The notes: generated from the letters alone by a model not told the origin. A stretch of DNA of 64,000 bases from Castellaniella daejeonensis (GCF_039523555.1 NZ_BAAAFN010000009.1:1-64000); one strand, 5' to 3'. Shown: positions 49,735 through 58,021, counted from the stretch's first letter. Translations and numbers: made by a program.

Positions 49735-50109
49735 ATGAAAGTCACCGCTACCCTCGCCGCTCTCACGCTCGGCCTGGCCTCCGCCGGCCTGGCCCAGGCA
49801 GCCGATCTGACCCGCGCCGAAGTCGTCCAGCAACTGCACGAAGCCCAGGCCCAGGGGCTCGTGACCATCGGCGAACACGGGAACTACCCGGTCGAAAGCA
49901 CGCCCAGCACCCTGAGCCGCGCGGAAGTGGTCAATGCCCTGCGCCTGGCCCAGGCCCAGGGCCAGGTCGAGTTCGGTGAACAGGCGGACTACCCCCTGAT
50001 CGGCTCCGAAAGCGCCTCCAGGACACGCGCCGAGGTCCTGGCCGAACTGGCCGCCGCGCGCGCCGACGGCTCGCTGATCATCGGCGAAAACGAGCACTAT
50101 CCGCTGTAA
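49735..50109 (+). CDS. DUF4148 secreted protein with three tandem repeats
   Basis: A 124-residue exported protein: signal peptide MKVTATLAALTLGLASAGLAQA, then three copies of a unit of about 35 residues with the form [LT]-[ST]-R-A-E-V-x-x-x-L-x-x-A-x-A-x-G-x-x-x-x-G-E-x-x-x-Y-P (TRAEVVQQLHEAQAQGLVTIGEHGNYP, SRAEVVNALRLAQAQGQVEFGEQADYP, TRAEVLAELAAARADGSLIIGENEHYP). DUF4148 proteins are common and expanded in Burkholderiales but their job is unknown. The ATG at 49735 follows AAGGA by nine bases. Confidence 0.8.
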   Translation: MKVTATLAALTLGLASAGLAQAADLTRAEVVQQLHEAQAQGLVTIGEHGNYPVESTPSTLSRAEVVNALRLAQAQGQVEFGEQADYPLIGSESASRTRAEVLAELAAARADGSLIIGENEHYPL

Positions 50110-50199
50110 TCCCCGGCCACCCCAAGGCGGCGCCCCGCGCCCCTGCAGCCGGTCTGTCCGCCCCGCCCGCCGCCTTCGTACGGTGCACGGGGCGGCGTC

Positions 50200-50257
50200 G
50201 GATGGTGTGATGCACCGTACTTGATGAGTGCCCTTCCCCCGATTATGGGGAAGAGCC
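50200..50257 (+). mobile_element. Orphan right-end fragment of the ISL3-type element
   Basis: Fifty-eight bases identical to the right end of the neighbouring insertion sequence (51537-51594), in the same orientation. They include the last codons of the transposase gene and the terminal inverted repeat ending AAGAGCC. The rest of this copy is absent. It stands 28 bases from the left end of the intact element. The remaining bases between 50110 and 50199 hold no gene. Confidence 0.85.
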
Positions 50258-50277
50258 AAGAGCCGTTGCGAAGCATG

Positions 50278-50285
50278 CGGGAAGA
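50278..50285. repeat. Left copy of the 8-bp target-site duplication
   Basis: CGGGAAGA directly before the left inverted repeat; the identical copy is at 51595-51602 just after the right inverted repeat. Eight bases is the usual ISL3 duplication length. Confidence 0.9.
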
Positions 50286-51594
50286 GGCTCTTCATCATAA
50301 AAGGGGGACAAGCGGTACTCATCATTAAACTTGTTGTTGCGACGAACAGGAATAATGAGAGGAAATACCGATGTCCCCAGTTGATTCTATCTTAGGCTTT
50401 GGCGGCTTGGCGATTGAACGCGTTCAGCGTCGAGAGGACATTCACGTGTGGGCCAAGCCTAAGCACCGTCCGGCATGTGTGTACTGCAACGAGACCGCAG
50501 TACGGATCAAGGCCACGTACCTGCGCACAGTCAAGCACACCCGTGTGGGCGACCGTTTAATGGTGCTGCACTTGAGGGTGCCTAAGTATCACTGCAAACA
50601 GTGCAATCGGTTCTTCCGTCATCGATTCCCTGGCATTCGCCCGCGTTATCGAGCCACCGAGTCGTATCGGCTGGAGGTCTTTGAGGCGCATGAGGGCGGT
50701 GTCAGTCAAAAGCGCCTGACCAGGACTCACAGGATCGGCAGCGCGACGGTTGAGCGCTGGTATCAGTCGTATGTGCGCCGTCGCGTCTCCGAGCTCTCGG
50801 GCAGGAGCTGCCCTCAGGTGCTGGGTATCGATGAGCACTTCTTTACGCGCAAGCGAGGCTACGCGACCACGCTGGTCGATCTGAAGAACCACAAGGTGTT
50901 CGACGTGGTGTTAGGGCGTTCTGAGCCGAGTCTACGCAGCTATCTGAAGCGTTTGCCAGGCAAGGAGAACGTGCGCGTTATCGTGATGGACTTATCGGAG
51001 ACCTATCGCCGCATTGCCCAGCAGTACTTCCCTAACGCCATGATCGTGGCTGATCGATTCCATGTGGTGCGTCTGGTGAATCAGCACTTTTTGAAACTGT
51101 GGCAGCAACATGATCCCGAAGGGCGAAAGAACCGAGGTTTACTGAGCTTGATGCGCCGGCATCACTGGAAGCTCTCTGCGGTGCAGAAAGAGCGCCTGCA
51201 TCAGTATCTGGCCCAGTCACCGACCCTTCAGGCGTTGTACTTCGCCAAGCAGCAATTGAATGGGTTTCTAGGGATGAAGAGCTTGAAGCGAAAGCGAGCC
51301 CGGCGGATGTTGCCACAGTTCCTTGCACTGATCGCACAGTTCGAGCAAAGCCCGGCCAGAGCGCTGGCGGCCACATTAAAATCCTGGCTAGAACCCATCG
51401 TCAGGATGTGGCGCTTCACCAAGTCCAACGGCATCACAGAGGGCTTCCATACCAAGATGGAAATGATCTCGCGCCGGGCGTATGGGTTTAGGAACTTTGA
51501 AAATTACCGGCTTAGGGTCTTGGCCCTGTGCGGTTGGGATGGTGTGATGCACCGTACTTGATGAGTGCCCTTCCCCCGATTATGGGGAAGAGCC
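50286..51594 (+). mobile_element. Complete ISL3-family insertion sequence (1309 bp)
   Basis: Both ends are visible. The left end starts GGCTCTTCATCATAAAAGGG and the right end, read inward on the minus strand, starts GGCTCTTCCCCATAATCGGG; imperfect inverted repeats continue to ACTCATCA. Perfect 8-base duplications CGGGAAGA flank it. It carries one transposase gene and no passengers. Codon use and GC content are lower than in the surroundings, as expected for a recent arrival. It lies 27 bases from the tRNA-Val 3' end. Confidence 0.95.
50371..51561 (+). CDS. tnp: ISL3-family transposase
   Basis: A 396-residue DDE transposase. N-terminal zinc-binding Cys pairs (CVYCNETA, CKQCNRFF) precede the helix-turn-helix region. 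The catalytic acids fall in GIDEHFFTRKRGYATTLVDL, VIVMDLSETYRRIAQQYFPNAMIVADRFHVV and the C-terminal NGITEGFHTKMEMISRRAYGFRNFENYRLRVL. No frameshift or stop is seen, so the enzyme may be active. Confidence 0.95.
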   Translation: MSPVDSILGFGGLAIERVQRREDIHVWAKPKHRPACVYCNETAVRIKATYLRTVKHTRVGDRLMVLHLRVPKYHCKQCNRFFRHRFPGIRPRYRATESYRLEVFEAHEGGVSQKRLTRTHRIGSATVERWYQSYVRRRVSELSGRSCPQVLGIDEHFFTRKRGYATTLVDLKNHKVFDVVLGRSEPSLRSYLKRLPGKENVRVIVMDLSETYRRIAQQYFPNAMIVADRFHVVRLVNQHFLKLWQQHDPEGRKNRGLLSLMRRHHWKLSAVQKERLHQYLAQSPTLQALYFAKQQLNGFLGMKSLKRKRARRMLPQFLALIAQFEQSPARALAATLKSWLEPIVRMWRFTKSNGITEGFHTKMEMISRRAYGFRNFENYRLRVLALCGWDGVMHRT

Positions 51595-51602
51595 CGGGAA
51601 GA
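51595..51602. repeat. Right copy of the 8-bp target-site duplication
   Basis: CGGGAAGA, matching 50278-50285, directly outside the right inverted repeat. Confidence 0.9.
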
Positions 51603-51628
51603 TGGGGTGAACCGCGAGAGGATGCGGA

Positions 51629-51703
51629 TGGTGGGCGGTACTGGGTTCGAACCAGTGACCCCTGCCGTGTGAAGGCAGTGCTCTACCACTGAGCTAACCG
51701 CCC
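51629..51703 (-). tRNA. tRNA-Val (anticodon CAC)
   Basis: A complete 75-base tRNA on the minus strand: acceptor GGGCGGT, D-arm GCTC/GAGC, anticodon stem CTGCC with loop TTCACAC (anticodon CAC), T-arm with GGTTCGAACC, acceptor ACCGCCC, discriminator A, and an encoded CCA at 51629-51631. It reads valine GUG codons. Confidence 0.95.
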
Positions 51704-51812
51704 AATCGGGCCGTTCAGGAATTGCGCGTGACGCGCGGGAACAGCCGACTGGAAAGACGGCAATTATACATGGTTTTTACGGATGCGGCAGACGCGGGGC
51801 CTGCCTGCCGCA

Positions 51813-52562
51813 TCAACCCGCCGCCTCATCCAGCTGGGCCGCCTCGGGATGCTCGATCTGCCGCCACAGGCAAGGCTTGCCCGCAGCCTTGTCGAGCCCG
51901 TCGAGGTAGGCCTCGTGGGCCTGCAGGGCCTGTTCGTCGATCTGGATGACCGGCAGGCGGGACGCATCGAACCGGCCCAGCGCGCCGGCCGCGCTGGCGC
52001 CGGCCCCGCCCGACGCATCGTCGGCGGCTTCGTCCAGCAGGGAATCCTGGCCGCGCGTCATGGCCAGCCACACCTCGCCCAGCAATTCCGAGTCGAGCAA
52101 GGCGCCATGCAGCGTCCGGTGCGCGTTGGAAATGCCGAACCGCTCGCACAGTGCGTCCAGGTTGTTGCGCTTGCCCGGGAACATCTCGCGGGCCACCATC
52201 AGCGAATCGGTGATCTTGGCGCACAGCTCGGTGAAAGGCGGCAGGTTGGCGCGGCGCAGTTCGGCGTTGAGAAACTTCACGTCGAAGGCCGCGTTGTGGA
52301 TGATCACCTCGGCGTCTCGCACGAAATCCACCAGCTGCTGGGCGACTTCCGGGAAACGCGGATGGCCGGACAGGAACTCGGTCGTCAGGCCGTGCACCTG
52401 CAGCGCCTCGGGATCGCTGTCGCGGTCCGGGTTCAGGTACAGGTGCAGGTGGCGGTCGGTGACCCGCCGGTTGAGGATCTCGACGCAGGCCAGTTCCACC
52501 ACACGGTGGCCCTGCTCGGGCTCCAGGCCCGTGGTTTCGGTATCCAGAATGATTTGGCGCAT
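51813..52562 (-). CDS. dnaQ: DNA polymerase III epsilon subunit (3'-5' proofreading exonuclease)
   Basis: A 249-residue DEDDh exonuclease: IILDTETTGLEPEQGHRVVELACVE (Asp, Glu), VIIHNAAFDVKFLNAEL (Asp) and HRTLHGALLDSELLGEVWLAM (His, Asp). The C-terminal tail of about 60 residues binds the alpha polymerase in known enzymes. It is 43 bases after rnhA on the same strand, with a short GCCGGCC/GGCCGGC hairpin (52573-52592) between, and the pair is a conserved rnhA-dnaQ unit. Confidence 0.95.
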   Translation of the reverse strand: MRQIILDTETTGLEPEQGHRVVELACVEILNRRVTDRHLHLYLNPDRDSDPEALQVHGLTTEFLSGHPRFPEVAQQLVDFVRDAEVIIHNAAFDVKFLNAELRRANLPPFTELCAKITDSLMVAREMFPGKRNNLDALCERFGISNAHRTLHGALLDSELLGEVWLAMTRGQDSLLDEAADDASGGAGASAAGALGRFDASRLPVIQIDEQALQAHEAYLDGLDKAAGKPCLWRQIEHPEAAQLDEAAG

Positions 52563-52605
52563 GGGGTTCCTTGCCGGCCTTCAGGGGCCGGCCATATGGC
52601 GAAAT

Positions 52606-53094
52606 TCAGAGAGTGCGTGTGCCCTGCGGGTCTTCGACGCCGAGATTGGCCAGGGCATCCGCCCGCTCGTTGCCCGGGTCGCCGGCATGGCCCTTGACCC
52701 ACCGCCAGTGTAATTCATGCCCGGCCGCCAGCTCGTCCAGGATCCGCCACAGGTCGGCGTTCTTCACCGGCTTCTTGTCGGCCGTACGCCAGCCGCGCCG
52801 CTTCCAGTTGGGCAGCCATTCGGTCATGCCTTTCTGGACGTAGGAGGAATCGGTATGCACCGTCACCACGCAGCGGCGCTTGAGCGCCCGCAGGGCCTGG
52901 ATCACGGCCATCAGCTCCATGCGGTTGTTGGTCGTGTCCGGCTCGCCGCCGTGCAGGGATTTTTCGTGCGGTCCCTGGCGCAGCAGCACCCCCCAACCGC
53001 CGGGGCCGGGATTGCCCTTGCAGGCGCCGTCGGTCCAGGCATCCACCCGGGGGCCGGCGCCATTGTTCTTCAGACCGTCCGAGGGGTCAGACAT
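52606..53094 (-). CDS. rnhA: Ribonuclease HI
   Basis: A 162-residue type-1 RNase H. Catalytic acids lie in AWTDGACKGNPGPGGWGVLL, NNRMELMAVIQAL, HTDSSYVQKG and GHAGDPGNERADALAN, all intact. It has about 15 extra N-terminal residues. The start at 53094 overlaps the end of the methyltransferase gene by eight bases, so the methyltransferase, rnhA and dnaQ are one unit. Confidence 0.95.
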   Translation of the reverse strand: MSDPSDGLKNNGAGPRVDAWTDGACKGNPGPGGWGVLLRQGPHEKSLHGGEPDTTNNRMELMAVIQALRALKRRCVVTVHTDSSYVQKGMTEWLPNWKRRGWRTADKKPVKNADLWRILDELAAGHELHWRWVKGHAGDPGNERADALANLGVEDPQGTRTL

Positions 53095-53857
53095 GTGTAT
53101 CCTCATTGATGCGGTTGGCAACGGGGGCCACTGCGCCACGGCGCACGCGGCGGCGGCGCGACTGGCGCCAGGCCGGCCCCACCAGGCGCATGCCCGCCAC
53201 CCGCTTGACCGCCGCAATCGCGTACACGGCGCCGCCGGCGGGCCACCAGCGGTCGCCCGCATGCTCCATGAAGCGCCAGCGATGCAGCCAGGCCTGGGTG
53301 GAGCACAGGGGGGCATAGCAGCCGAAACGGCCCCGGTCTAATTCGAAGGACAGCAGCCTGAACCAGTCCTTCAGGCGTGCCGGCGAGACCTGGGACGGCA
53401 CCGACACCGGCAGGCGCAAGTCCAGTCCCGGCAGGGATTCGCGCAGGCCCCACAGGCTGTATGGATTGAAGCCCGTGAGCACCACGCGGCCCTCGGGCAT
53501 CAGCACCCGCTCGACCTCGCGCAGCACCTGGTGCGGATCCGCGCACCATTCCAGGGTGTGCGGCATGACGATCAGGTCGATGCTCTGCGTGTCGAAAGGC
53601 AATTGCTCGGGTTCGCAGACCAGGCGTCCGGCCCGCGTCCCGAAAGGTGCGCTGGGGCTATGTGCCCAGGCCTTGTAGGGAATGCGGTTGGCCTGCAGCA
53701 GGTTCCAGTGCGGCAGCCCGATTTGTATGGCATGATAACCGAACGCATTGCTGACCATGGCATCGACCTGGCGCTGTTCCCAGGCGCGCACGTACCGCCC
53801 CGCCGGGGTTTCCAGCCATTCGGCCAATTCGATCGGCATTTCGCGCTGCGGTGCCAC
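53087..53857 (-). CDS. SAM-dependent methyltransferase (class I, UbiE/Methyltransf_11-like)
   Basis: A 256-residue methyltransferase. The SAM-binding region is not classic GxGxG; the recognisable segments are VCEPEQLPFDTQSIDLIVMPHTLEWCADPHQVLREVERVLMPEGRVVLTGFNPYSLWG. This pattern is shared by the family found before rnhA in many Betaproteobacteria. I chose GTG at 53857 because AAGGGAG precedes it by a good distance; the first ATG (53839, MPIELAEW) has no ribosome site. Substrate unknown. The start codon is only 15 bases from that of gloB on the other strand. Confidence 0.8.
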   Translation of the reverse strand: MAPQREMPIELAEWLETPAGRYVRAWEQRQVDAMVSNAFGYHAIQIGLPHWNLLQANRIPYKAWAHSPSAPFGTRAGRLVCEPEQLPFDTQSIDLIVMPHTLEWCADPHQVLREVERVLMPEGRVVLTGFNPYSLWGLRESLPGLDLRLPVSVPSQVSPARLKDWFRLLSFELDRGRFGCYAPLCSTQAWLHRWRFMEHAGDRWWPAGGAVYAIAAVKRVAGMRLVGPAWRQSRRRRVRRGAVAPVANRINEDTHV

Positions 53858-53872
53858 CCTGACTCCCTTGCC

Positions 53873-54694
53873 ATGAACCCGTCCGTCCCTTCCCAAGCCG
53901 CGCAGGCCATCCTGACGCCCATCCCGGCCCTGTCGGACAACTACATCTGGATGGTACAGAAAAACGGCCACGCGCTCGTCGTGGACCCCGGGGAATCCGG
54001 CCCCGTCGAAGATCTGCTGCGCAACGGGCCGACCCTGGAAGCCATCCTGATCACGCACCATCACGGCGACCACGTCGGCGGGGTGCGTGCATTACAACAG
54101 CGAACCGGGGCGCGCGTCTACGGGCCGCGCCATGAAAACATCCCGGCCCTGGACGTGGCCCTGGACGTGGCCCTGTCCGAAGGCGATACCGTGGACCTGC
54201 CCGGGACCGGGCTGCGGTTCCATGTGCTGGACATCCCAGGCCATACGGCGGGGCACATCGCCTATGCCGGCCTGCTCGGCCTGGGCCGGTCGGCCGTCTT
54301 CTGCGGCGACACCCTGTTCGCCGCGGGTTGCGGCCGCCTGTTTGAAGGCACACCGGCCCAGATGCTCGATTCCCTGGACAAGCTCGCCAGGCTGCCGCCG
54401 GACACCCTGGTGTGCTGCGCGCACGAATACACCGAATCCAACATCCGCTGGGCCCTGCAGGTCGAGCCCGGCAATGCCGCCCTGCAGGCACGTGCCCACG
54501 ACGCGGCCCGGCTGCGGGCCCAGGGCCTGCCCACCCTGCCTTCCACCATCAGCCTGGAACGGGAAACCAACCCGTTCCTGCGCACCGGCCTGGCCGGCAT
54601 CCGCGCGGCGGCCGGCCGGCATGCCCAGGCCCCGCTGGACACGCCCCAGCAGGTCTTCGCCGCCCTGCGGCAATGGAAGAACGACTTCCGCTAG
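53873..54694 (+). CDS. gloB: Hydroxyacylglutathione hydrolase (glyoxalase II)
   Basis: A 273-residue metallo-beta-lactamase-fold thiolesterase: THHHGDHVGG zinc motif, then DIPGHTAGHIAYA, FCGDTLFAAGCGRLFEGTPAQML, CCAHEYTESNIRWAL and the C-terminal substrate arm ETNPFLRT. It splits S-lactoylglutathione to D-lactate. A small 12-base duplication within the gene gives the repeated segment ALDVALDVALS (around 54150-54180). It shares a divergent start with the methyltransferase. Confidence 0.95.
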   Translation: MNPSVPSQAAQAILTPIPALSDNYIWMVQKNGHALVVDPGESGPVEDLLRNGPTLEAILITHHHGDHVGGVRALQQRTGARVYGPRHENIPALDVALDVALSEGDTVDLPGTGLRFHVLDIPGHTAGHIAYAGLLGLGRSAVFCGDTLFAAGCGRLFEGTPAQMLDSLDKLARLPPDTLVCCAHEYTESNIRWALQVEPGNAALQARAHDAARLRAQGLPTLPSTISLERETNPFLRTGLAGIRAAAGRHAQAPLDTPQQVFAALRQWKNDFR

Positions 54695-54762
54695 AACGCC
54701 CGCCCGATCGGGGTACAGGACTGCCGCCCGACGCCGGACCGTGACGGCGATTCGGGCGTTTT
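54695..54762 (+). terminator. Possible terminator after gloB
   Basis: AACGCCCG (54695-54702) can pair with CGGGCGTT (54753-54760), followed by TT and CTC. The loop is 50 bases and contains CCCGATCGGG, which forms its own small stem. This is only a weak candidate. Confidence 0.35.
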
Positions 54763-54843
54763 CTCAAGTGCTTCGCACAAACGTGTGATTCATTGGGTAA
54801 AATCGGGCAATTCGCGCCCCCCTACCCCCCCAATGATCCACCC

Positions 54844-56244
54844 ATGAAAATCCTGCGACTTCTCCTGCCGCTGATCCTGGTGGTGCTGGCTGGCTGTGCC
54901 ACCCGTCACCAAGCGGCCGATCAGCGCCAGGCCTATGTGGCGGAAGACACCTCGCGCACAGTCGACCTGACTCACCCGCCCCGCGACATGTGGGACCGCA
55001 TCCGGCGCGGCTTCGCCATTCCCAATCTGCGCAACGAGCGGGTCGACTACTGGACGGACTACTACGCCTCGCACCCGCAGTCGGTGCTGCTCATGAGCCA
55101 GCGGGCAGGCAAGTACCTGTACTACATCGTCGACGAACTCAACCGCCGCGGCCTGCCCACCGAACTGGCGCTGCTGCCTTTCGTGGAATCCGCCTACAAC
55201 CCCAACGCCCTGTCGCGGTCCCAGGCATCCGGCCTGTGGCAGTTCATCCCCAGCACCGGCCTGCACTACAAGCTGGAGCAGAACTGGTGGCGCGACCAGC
55301 GGCGCGACCCCGTGGCTTCCACCCAGGCAGCGCTTGACTACCTGAGCTATCTGTACGATTTCCAGGGCGACTGGTACCTGGCGCTGGCTTCGTACAACTG
55401 GGGCGAAGGCGCCGTGAAGCGCGCCATGGACAAGGCCGCCGAGGCCGGCAAGCCGACCGGCTACACGGCCCTGGACATGCCCGACGAGACTCGCAACTAC
55501 GTTCCCAAGCTGCAGGCGATCAAGAACATCATCGCCCGGCCGGAAAAATACGGCATCACCCTGCCCAACGTCAGCAACACACCCTACTTCACCACGGTGC
55601 ACAAATCGCGCGACATGGACATCGCCGTGGCCGCGGCCCTGGCGGAAATGCCGCTCGAAGATTTCCAGGCGCTGAATCCTTCGTACAACCGGCCCATCAT
55701 CCTGGCCGCCCACAACCCGGCCCTGCACCTGCCGCTGGACAAGGTCGGGGTCTTCAACGAAAACCTGGAATCCTATACGGGCCGCCTGTCATCCTGGCAG
55801 ATCTACCACCCGAAGAAGGGCCAGTCCCTGGCCAGCATCGCGAAGGCGCACGGCATCACGCTGGACCAATTGCGCCAGGCCAACAAGCTGGGATCGAAGC
55901 AGACCCGCGCAACCACGGCCGCCCTGCTGCTTCCCGCCCGCGAGGCCCCGTCGGGCGGCCTGATGCTGGCGTCCTACCAGGCGCCCGCCGGCGAGCCCTA
56001 CGCCCGTCCCGAAACCAGCCAGGCGGGCACCCCGGCGCGCGTTTCTTCGCGGCTGAACGCAACCGATCTGCGGCCCAAGCCCAGCATCCGCACCCATACC
56101 ATCAAGAAGGGCGACACCCTTTATTCGCTGGCGCGGCGCTACAACACCTCGGTGGACGCCCTGCGCAAGCTCAACAACCTGAAGAATTCCTCGCTATCCA
56201 CCGGCCAGCGACTGCGCGTGCCGGGGACCGAGGTGCAAGGGTAA
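54844..56244 (+). CDS. mltD: Membrane-bound lytic murein transglycosylase D (MltD-like) with LysM repeats
   Basis: A 466-residue lipoprotein (lipobox LAGC). The soluble-lytic-transglycosylase domain has PFVESAYNPNALSRSQASGLWQFIPSTG with catalytic Glu, then DLYLALASYNWG-like WYLALASYNWGEGAVKRAMDKA. Two LysM domains follow (about 315-360 and 418-463, the last ending LKNSSLSTGQRLRVPG) and bind peptidoglycan. The start at 54844 is chosen over an upstream ATG at 54793 because it begins the lipoprotein signal. Confidence 0.93.
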   Translation: MKILRLLLPLILVVLAGCATRHQAADQRQAYVAEDTSRTVDLTHPPRDMWDRIRRGFAIPNLRNERVDYWTDYYASHPQSVLLMSQRAGKYLYYIVDELNRRGLPTELALLPFVESAYNPNALSRSQASGLWQFIPSTGLHYKLEQNWWRDQRRDPVASTQAALDYLSYLYDFQGDWYLALASYNWGEGAVKRAMDKAAEAGKPTGYTALDMPDETRNYVPKLQAIKNIIARPEKYGITLPNVSNTPYFTTVHKSRDMDIAVAAALAEMPLEDFQALNPSYNRPIILAAHNPALHLPLDKVGVFNENLESYTGRLSSWQIYHPKKGQSLASIAKAHGITLDQLRQANKLGSKQTRATTAALLLPAREAPSGGLMLASYQAPAGEPYARPETSQAGTPARVSSRLNATDLRPKPSIRTHTIKKGDTLYSLARRYNTSVDALRKLNNLKNSSLSTGQRLRVPGTEVQG

Positions 56245-56267
56245 AAATTTCATCAACAGGACACAAC

Positions 56268-57050
56268 ATGGGCTTTCTGAACGGCAAACGCCTCCTGATC
56301 ACCGGCGTACTTTCGAACCGATCCATCGCCTACGGCATCGCGCATGCCTGCCGCGCCCAGGGCGCCGAACTGGCATTCACCTATGTCGGCGAACGCTTTG
56401 AAGGCCGCGTGCGCGGCTTCGCCGAAGAACTCGGCAGCAACATCGTCATTCCCTGCGACGTTTCCGACGACGCCCAGATCGAGGCGACATTCACCGCCCT
56501 GCGCGAGCACTGGGACGGCCTGGACGGACTGGTCCACTCGATCGGCTTTGCCCCGCGCGAAGCCCTGGAAGGCGACTTCCTGGACGGCATGACGCGCGAG
56601 AACTTCCGCATCGCCCACGACATTTCCGCCTACAGCTTCCCCGCGCTGGCCAAGGCCGCGCTGCCGATGCTGGAAGGCCGCAACGGCTCAGTCCTCACCC
56701 TGACCTACCTGGGCGCGGAAAAGGCCATCCCCAACTACAACATGATGGGCCTGGCCAAGGCATCCCTGGAAGCCAGCGTGCGCTACCTGGCCCGTTCCAT
56801 GGGCCGCAAGGGCCTGCGCGCCAATGGCATTTCCGCCGGCCCGATCAAGACCCTGGCGGCCAGCGGCATCCGCGACTTCTCCAACATGCTGAAGTACGTC
56901 GAATCCCAATCTCCCCTGGGACGCAACGTCACCATCGAAGAGGTCGGCAACGCCGCCGCCTTCCTGCTGTCGGACCTGGCCAGCGGCATCACCGGTGAGA
57001 TCCTGCACGTGGACTGCGGCTTTTCCAACACCGTGCCGGGCATGGACTGA
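56268..57050 (+). CDS. fabI: Enoyl-[acyl-carrier-protein] reductase (NADH)
   Basis: A 260-residue short-chain reductase of the FabI type. GVLSNRSIAYGIA is the FabI nucleotide site in place of the ordinary SDR glycines. SIGFAPREALEGDF and the catalytic YNMMGLAK (Tyr, six residues, Lys) follow. It reduces trans-2-enoyl-ACP in fatty-acid elongation and is the triclosan/isoniazid-type target family. It lies 23 bases after mltD. Confidence 0.96.
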   Translation: MGFLNGKRLLITGVLSNRSIAYGIAHACRAQGAELAFTYVGERFEGRVRGFAEELGSNIVIPCDVSDDAQIEATFTALREHWDGLDGLVHSIGFAPREALEGDFLDGMTRENFRIAHDISAYSFPALAKAALPMLEGRNGSVLTLTYLGAEKAIPNYNMMGLAKASLEASVRYLARSMGRKGLRANGISAGPIKTLAASGIRDFSNMLKYVESQSPLGRNVTIEEVGNAAAFLLSDLASGITGEILHVDCGFSNTVPGMD

Positions 57051-57124
57051 GATCCGCCCGCGCGGCCCCGGCCCGGATGCCGCCGTCGGCGCCCGGGCCC
57101 GGCCCAGAGACGTCGCCATTGAAA

Positions 57125-57156
57125 AAGCCCCTGGTTCCGGACGGAACCAGGGGCTT
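57125..57156. terminator. Strong bidirectional terminator between fabI and tRNA-Ser
   Basis: AAGCCCCTGGTTCC (57125-57138) pairs perfectly with 57143-57156 around GGAC, a 14-bp stem. Preceding AAA and trailing TT-rich sequence suit both strands. It ends six bases before the encoded CCA of the tRNA. Confidence 0.85.
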
Positions 57157-57162
57157 GAATCT

Positions 57163-57253
57163 TGGCGGACAAGGGGGGATTCGAACCCCCGATACGCTAT
57201 TCACGTATACACGCTTTCCAGGCGTGCGCCTTCAACCACTCGGCCACCTGTCC
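57163..57253 (-). tRNA. tRNA-Ser (anticodon GGA)
   Basis: A 91-base class II tRNA on the minus strand: 5' acceptor GGACAGG, D-arm with GGCCGAGTGG, anticodon stem-loop CGCCTGGAAAGCG (anticodon GGA at 57217-57219), a long variable arm, T-arm GGGGGTTCGAATCCCCC, then TTGTCC, discriminator G and an encoded CCA at 57163-57165. It decodes serine UCC and UCU. Confidence 0.95.
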
Positions 57254-57372
57254 TGCATGCCTGCACGCCATGGCGGCAGGCGAAGTCCGCTATTCTAACA
57301 GAAGAATGCAAGATTCGACAGCGCGCCCGCACGGGCCGGCATGCGCCGGTAAACCGTGTCCCGCCCGACGGA

Positions 57373-58017
57373 TCAGGCGGCGCCCAGGCCCACGGGAACG
57401 GCCACCCCCATGCCGCCCACCATGCGCTCGACATAGCGGGCGATCAGGTCGATCTCCAGGTTGACGGGCGAGCCGACTTCCAGGTTGCGCAGCGTCGTGA
57501 CCTGCACGGTATGGGGGATCAGGTTGATGGAGATTTCCGTGCCTTCTTCCTGGTCGTCCACGCGGTTGACCGTCAGGCTGACGCCGTTGACCGTGATCGA
57601 GCCCTTGTAGGCCAGATACTTCGACAGGTGGGCCGGGACGATGATGCGCAGTTCCGTCGATTCCTCGACCGCATCGAAGCAGGTCACGCGGCCCACACCG
57701 TCGACGTGGCCGGAAACCAGGTGTCCGTCCAGGCTGTCGCCCAGCCGCAGGGCATGCTCCAGGTTGACCTCGCCGGGACGGTCCAGGCCGCAGGTGCGAT
57801 CCAGGCTTTCGCGCGAGACATCGACTTCGAACGCATCCCCATGCAGGGCGACGACCGTCATGCAGGCCCCCTGGATGGCGATCGAATCGCCCAGGCGTGT
57901 CGCCGCCAGCGGCAGGCCGCCGGCCTGGATGGACAGGCGCACGCCCGCGTCTTCGCTATTCCCGAGGGGGCGGACTTCGGTGATGCGGCCCACGGCCGCG
58001 ACGATACCAGTGAACAT
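57373..58017 (-). CDS. ribE: Riboflavin synthase alpha chain
   Basis: A 214-residue protein of two similar lumazine-binding domains, each starting with the conserved MFTGIVAAVGRI and the second HLVSGHVDGVGRV. KGSITVNGVSLTVN is another family signature. It dismutes 6,7-dimethyl-8-ribityllumazine to riboflavin. Its start lies four bases after the ribD stop, so the two are coupled. Confidence 0.95.
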   Translation of the reverse strand: MFTGIVAAVGRITEVRPLGNSEDAGVRLSIQAGGLPLAATRLGDSIAIQGACMTVVALHGDAFEVDVSRESLDRTCGLDRPGEVNLEHALRLGDSLDGHLVSGHVDGVGRVTCFDAVEESTELRIIVPAHLSKYLAYKGSITVNGVSLTVNRVDDQEEGTEISINLIPHTVQVTTLRNLEVGSPVNLEIDLIARYVERMVGGMGVAVPVGLGAA

Positions 58018-58021
58018 GGGG

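Noticed and set aside
50200..50257. A second complete insertion sequence
   Set aside because: Only the terminal 58 bases are present and no left end or target duplication can be found for it.
51594..51703. tRNA-Val as an integration site for a genomic island
   Set aside because: Only the ISL3 element is next to it and it carries its own 8-base duplications; no duplicated tRNA end, integrase or attachment site is seen.
54798..54803. mltD promoter with TAAAAT as -10
   Set aside because: No acceptable -35 lies 16-18 bases upstream, so the evidence is too thin.
57254..57372. FMN riboswitch near the riboflavin genes
   Set aside because: The gap is downstream of ribE on its strand, not upstream of the operon, and none of the conserved RFN segments are seen.
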